Shown here: positions 61,753 through 64,000 of the stretch, in pieces
How the letters are laid out: the number at the start of each line of letters is the position of its first letter
Numbering within the stretch: the first letter of the stretch is position 1
Source of the DNA: Flavobacteriaceae bacterium UBA980
Lineage (GTDB): Bacteria > Bacteroidota > Bacteroidia > Flavobacteriales > Flavobacteriaceae
Assembly (NCBI GenBank): GCA_002292265.1
Contig: DBBQ01000039.1
Span: 62,001-126,000 of the forward strand
Reading direction: 5' to 3'
Length of the DNA: 64,000 nucleotides
Notes under the pieces: model-generated
What the model was told of the DNA's origin: nothing
The model's input: only the letters and a program-made list of their open reading frames with translations
The model's database searches: none
Made by a program: the position numbers and the translations under genes

Positions 61753-63303
61753 CTACCGCATCCCTCCTTTCCTGTTTGGACTTCTTTTTTTGGGCCAAAT
61801 CATTTGTTTTCCTGTTCTTTTACTGACAGGTAATACACTTTTTTCTCGAGAACTTTTTTCGGGATCTTCAGAGGCCATGTAGGCTAGTAGTGCAGTTAGG
61901 ATGACATTGTTTTTAATATCGTCAAAGATAAGTTTGTCATAGGTGTCCCGGTTGGTGTGCCAGGTATAATCACGATAGGACCAATCCAGCGAACTTAGAT
62001 TAAAGGCAGGAGCACCAGCGGCTACAAAAGAGGCATAATCCGAACCTCCACCTCCAGGAGTACCTGGGAAAGTTGTTTCAATATGTTTTGTTACAGAAGT
62101 AGGGACTTTAGCAAGCCATTTCCCAAGATATTCATAGGCATGTAAATAGCCTTGCCCTGAAAGATTTACGACTCTCCCAGTCCCGTTGTCTTGATTAAAT
62201 ACGGCTTGAATGTTTGCGATAATTTCTGGATGATCTTCAACAAAAGCACGAGATCCGTTTAAACCTTGCTCTTCGCTCCCCCAGTGTCCAACAAGAATAG
62301 TTCGTTTGGGATTGGGATACATTTTTTTTAAGATTCTCATAGTTTCCATCATGACAAGAGATCCAGTACCATTATCTGTTGCACCAGTACCCCCGTCCCA
62401 GGAGTCAAAGTGAGCGGATAAAACCACATATTCTTCCGGTTTCTCCGTTCCTTTTATTTCCCCTATGGTATTGAAGGTAGGGACTTCTCCTAGTTCCTTA
62501 GAAAGTGCGGTTATATTTATTACAGGTTTTTGACCTCTTGCGGCTAAGCGATACATTAGCGTGTAATCTTCCAACTCCAGACTCACTGTGGGGATGGCTT
62601 TGGTACGGGCACTAAAAATTTTACTGGTTCCAAAACCTCGTGACCAATAGGAACTGATTAGACCGGCAGCATCACTTTCTTCTAGGGCTTTTGCGATACT
62701 TCTTGAATTGTAGCCCGTGTTTTTGAGGTTGGTCCTCCACCTTTTATACAACGAATCCCGTTCGGTTTTCATTTTCTCAAAAGAATCCTTAATAGCAAAC
62801 TTTTCCCAATTGTAATCCGGTCTCCCAGTTGGCTCCATTCTTGAAATCAAAACGATTTTCCCCTTTACATTAGGGAGCCAGGACTTAAATTCTTCTGGGT
62901 TGGTTACCTCGGGCAAAATTATAACTTCTGCTGTTATTCCTTTTTTGGAAGTAGAAGGACTCCAGGCGAGTTGCGTTCCACGTAAACTCTGGACTCGAGG
63001 TTGTAACATATCGATATGCGATATTCCTCTTTCCCAACCTCGCCAAGTACCAAAACTTTCGTTTTTTGCTTCGATGCCCCATTGCGTGTATTTTCCTAAA
63101 GCCCAGTCGTGCGCTTTTTTCATTTGGGGCGTCCCTACTAATCTAGGGCCGATCCCGTCTAGTAATTCTTGGGCTAGAATTTCTAGTTGTGAATTTTCCT
63201 CAGCTTCTTTTATAATATCTTCTATTATTGATTCCTCTTGTGCAAAAGTAACTGTACCTAAAAGGAGCAATAAAAGACTTATACTAGTCGAGATCGTTTT
63301 CAT
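61753..63303 (-). CDS. secreted M28-family metallopeptidase
   Basis: 516 residues with a signal peptide (SISLLLLLLGTVTFAQE). The M28 zinc site is in order: SAHFDSWDGGTGATDNGTG (His and Asp), WGSEEQGLNGS (Glu), NQDNGTGRV (Asp) and YTWHTNRDTYDKL (His). A PA-like insert (EEFKSWLPNVKGKIVLISRM) precedes the catalytic part. The protein should act outside the inner membrane as an aminopeptidase or carboxypeptidase. The tail after about residue 480 is Lys/Arg-rich. Confidence 0.9.
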   Translation of the reverse strand: MKTISTSISLLLLLLGTVTFAQEESIIEDIIKEAEENSQLEILAQELLDGIGPRLVGTPQMKKAHDWALGKYTQWGIEAKNESFGTWRGWERGISHIDMLQPRVQSLRGTQLAWSPSTSKKGITAEVIILPEVTNPEEFKSWLPNVKGKIVLISRMEPTGRPDYNWEKFAIKDSFEKMKTERDSLYKRWRTNLKNTGYNSRSIAKALEESDAAGLISSYWSRGFGTSKIFSARTKAIPTVSLELEDYTLMYRLAARGQKPVINITALSKELGEVPTFNTIGEIKGTEKPEEYVVLSAHFDSWDGGTGATDNGTGSLVMMETMRILKKMYPNPKRTILVGHWGSEEQGLNGSRAFVEDHPEIIANIQAVFNQDNGTGRVVNLSGQGYLHAYEYLGKWLAKVPTSVTKHIETTFPGTPGGGGSDYASFVAAGAPAFNLSSLDWSYRDYTWHTNRDTYDKLIFDDIKNNVILTALLAYMASEDPEKSSREKSVLPVSKRTGKQMIWPKKRSPNRKGGMR

Positions 63304-63418
63304 ACTTTGTTGATTTAATATGGAAAAGTAAACCTTAAAAGTATTAAAATTAACAGACTTCTAGATTGAGTATCCCTGAATGTTCTTCCCGAAATTTTGA
63401 AAAGGGTAGTTTGGTGGA

Positions 63419-63532
63419 TTAAGAATTGTGTTTTTTCTTACCGAATTTTTGTCTCAATACGATTCGAAAGTAAAAGTAGATATAAATCAAAAAGACTATA
63501 CATCCGACAATAAACATGACTTTATTATTCAT
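63419..63532 (-). CDS. small single-span membrane protein, 37 residues
   Basis: ATG at 63532, stop at 63419. MNNKVMFIVGCIVFLIYIYF gives one membrane segment, followed by a short strongly basic tail (RIVLRQKFGKKKHNS). No family recognised. It is six bases after the next gene upstream on the same strand, which supports its being real and cotranscribed. Confidence 0.5.
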   Translation of the reverse strand: MNNKVMFIVGCIVFLIYIYFYFRIVLRQKFGKKKHNS

Positions 63533-63538
63533 AATCTC

Positions 63539-63901
63539 TTATTTTGAATCTTTTCTTCTTTGTCTAATGGCAATAGCAAAACCTAAAATGGTTACCGGCC
63601 AAAGACCGACATACAAACCTTCGAGTTGTTGTCCTGAAAACCAGAGATAAATTGAATAGAGAAAGCTTAAAAACGCTAACAGTATGGGATAATATTTTTC
63701 AAGAAATTTCATATTACGTAAGTTAGGTAAATTATATGTAAAAAGATAGATCCATGCACACAAATGCATAGTAAAGAGAATAATCCATGTCGTAACAAAT
63801 AAAAAAATTATCGGGTTGGTCTTAGATTCTCCCTTAGTGGTCTTAGGGTCTGTGTCTTTGAGGTCTTGGTTTTTATTGTATATTCGCACCACGTTGTTCA
63901 C
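63539..63901 (-). CDS. hypothetical membrane protein, GTG start
   Basis: 120 residues. A hydrophilic N-terminus (NNVVRIYNKNQDLKDTDPKTTKGES) and three membrane segments (IIFLFVTTWIILFTMHLCAWIYLF, YYPILLAFLSFLYSIYLWFSG, LYVGLWPVTILGFAIAI). The best start is GTG at 63901; the frame is open further upstream without an ATG. No family recognised; spacing suggests an operon with the 37-residue protein. Confidence 0.6.
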   Translation of the reverse strand: MNNVVRIYNKNQDLKDTDPKTTKGESKTNPIIFLFVTTWIILFTMHLCAWIYLFTYNLPNLRNMKFLEKYYPILLAFLSFLYSIYLWFSGQQLEGLYVGLWPVTILGFAIAIRQRRKDSK

Positions 63902-63962
63902 GCAACGGAATAACTTAAAGGATTTGTTAAGTATGGTTGCTTTTCAAATCCTTTTTGCTTTT

Positions 63963-63987
63963 AAAAAAAACCCTCCACGCGGGAGGG
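63963..63987 (-). terminator. Rho-independent terminator of a gene beyond the right edge
   Basis: Perfect six-pair stem CCCTCC (63971-63976) and GGAGGG (63982-63987) with a five-base loop. On the minus strand it is followed by eight T, so it ends a leftward transcript that begins outside the window. Confidence 0.8.
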
Positions 63988-64000
63988 AGAATTTGATTTT

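Noticed and set aside
61547..61798. 83-codon minus-strand frame beginning inside the M28 gene
   Set aside because: TTG start within another coding region and no recognisable domain; kept only as a composition oddity.
1..64000. CRISPR array, prophage, rRNA operon or integrative element
   Set aside because: No regularly spaced repeats, phage structural genes, rRNA or integrase were seen anywhere in the window.

Overview
The window is AT-rich, gene-dense bacterial DNA that fits a (probably marine) member of the Flavobacteriaceae, phylum Bacteroidota. I infer this from several features read together: DUF5916, DUF6090-like, DUF6428 and DUF4468 proteins; an OmpA protein with thrombospondin-type-3 repeats; a DnaE with a proofreading exonuclease fused to its N-terminus; flavobacterial carotenoid genes; near absence of Shine-Dalgarno sites; and promoter elements of the Bacteroidota type (TTTG, about 19 bases, TAnnTTTG), best seen in front of the tRNA-Asp gene. 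No species can be named from the sequence alone.

Layout. 1-6336: a RecB/AddA-like helicase-nuclease (cut by the left edge), an OmpA gene whose frame is broken in a run of eight G, and an AddB-like nuclease. 6425-13638: an EF-hand membrane protein and carotenoid genes, with crtI on the minus strand and crtA-like, crtD and cruF as a tight plus-strand operon; the set points to a monocyclic, myxol or saproxanthin-like pigment. 13635-19779: housekeeping genes (DUF2383-like, epimerase-like, CBS protein, histone-deacetylase-like enzyme, metG, yraN, an ACT-domain protein). 19776-28777: a five-gene minus-strand DNA repair operon, the ligase-associated exonuclease, ligase, Lhr-type helicase and PdeM phosphoesterase, followed by mfd. 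28819-33817: a REP-associated tyrosine transposase and dnaE.

33919-40856: thioredoxin, tRNA-Asp, a PepSY protein, the wreck of a sterol-desaturase-type gene, a DUF5916 protein, a methyltransferase and M24 peptidase pair, an HxlR regulator and a DUF4468 protein. 40871-47656: an MFS transporter, a secreted D-aminoacylase-like and esterase pair, an arsenic-type operon (arsR, DUF6428, arsC-like) without an efflux pump, and a sugar isomerase-like lipoprotein. 47969-50585: an AlkB-type alkane monooxygenase and a run of very small, mostly membrane proteins, two of them under 60 residues. 50981-54670: a KdgF-like cupin with an SDR enzyme, a lipoprotein sulfatase and a DUF1080 lipoprotein, suggesting polysaccharide use. 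54674-61299: a DoxX protein, a decayed GNAT gene and an RND efflux operon (adaptor, pump, TolC). 61753-64000: an M28 peptidase, small membrane proteins and a terminator for a gene beyond the right edge.

Two themes stand out. One is concentration of recombination and repair functions (AddAB-like, ligase-associated system, Mfd, DnaE), with base composition clearly higher in G+C from about 24 to 32.6 kb and changing inside dnaE. The other is gene decay and odd starts: two deletion relics, one homopolymer frameshift, and several genes with no ATG at the expected start.
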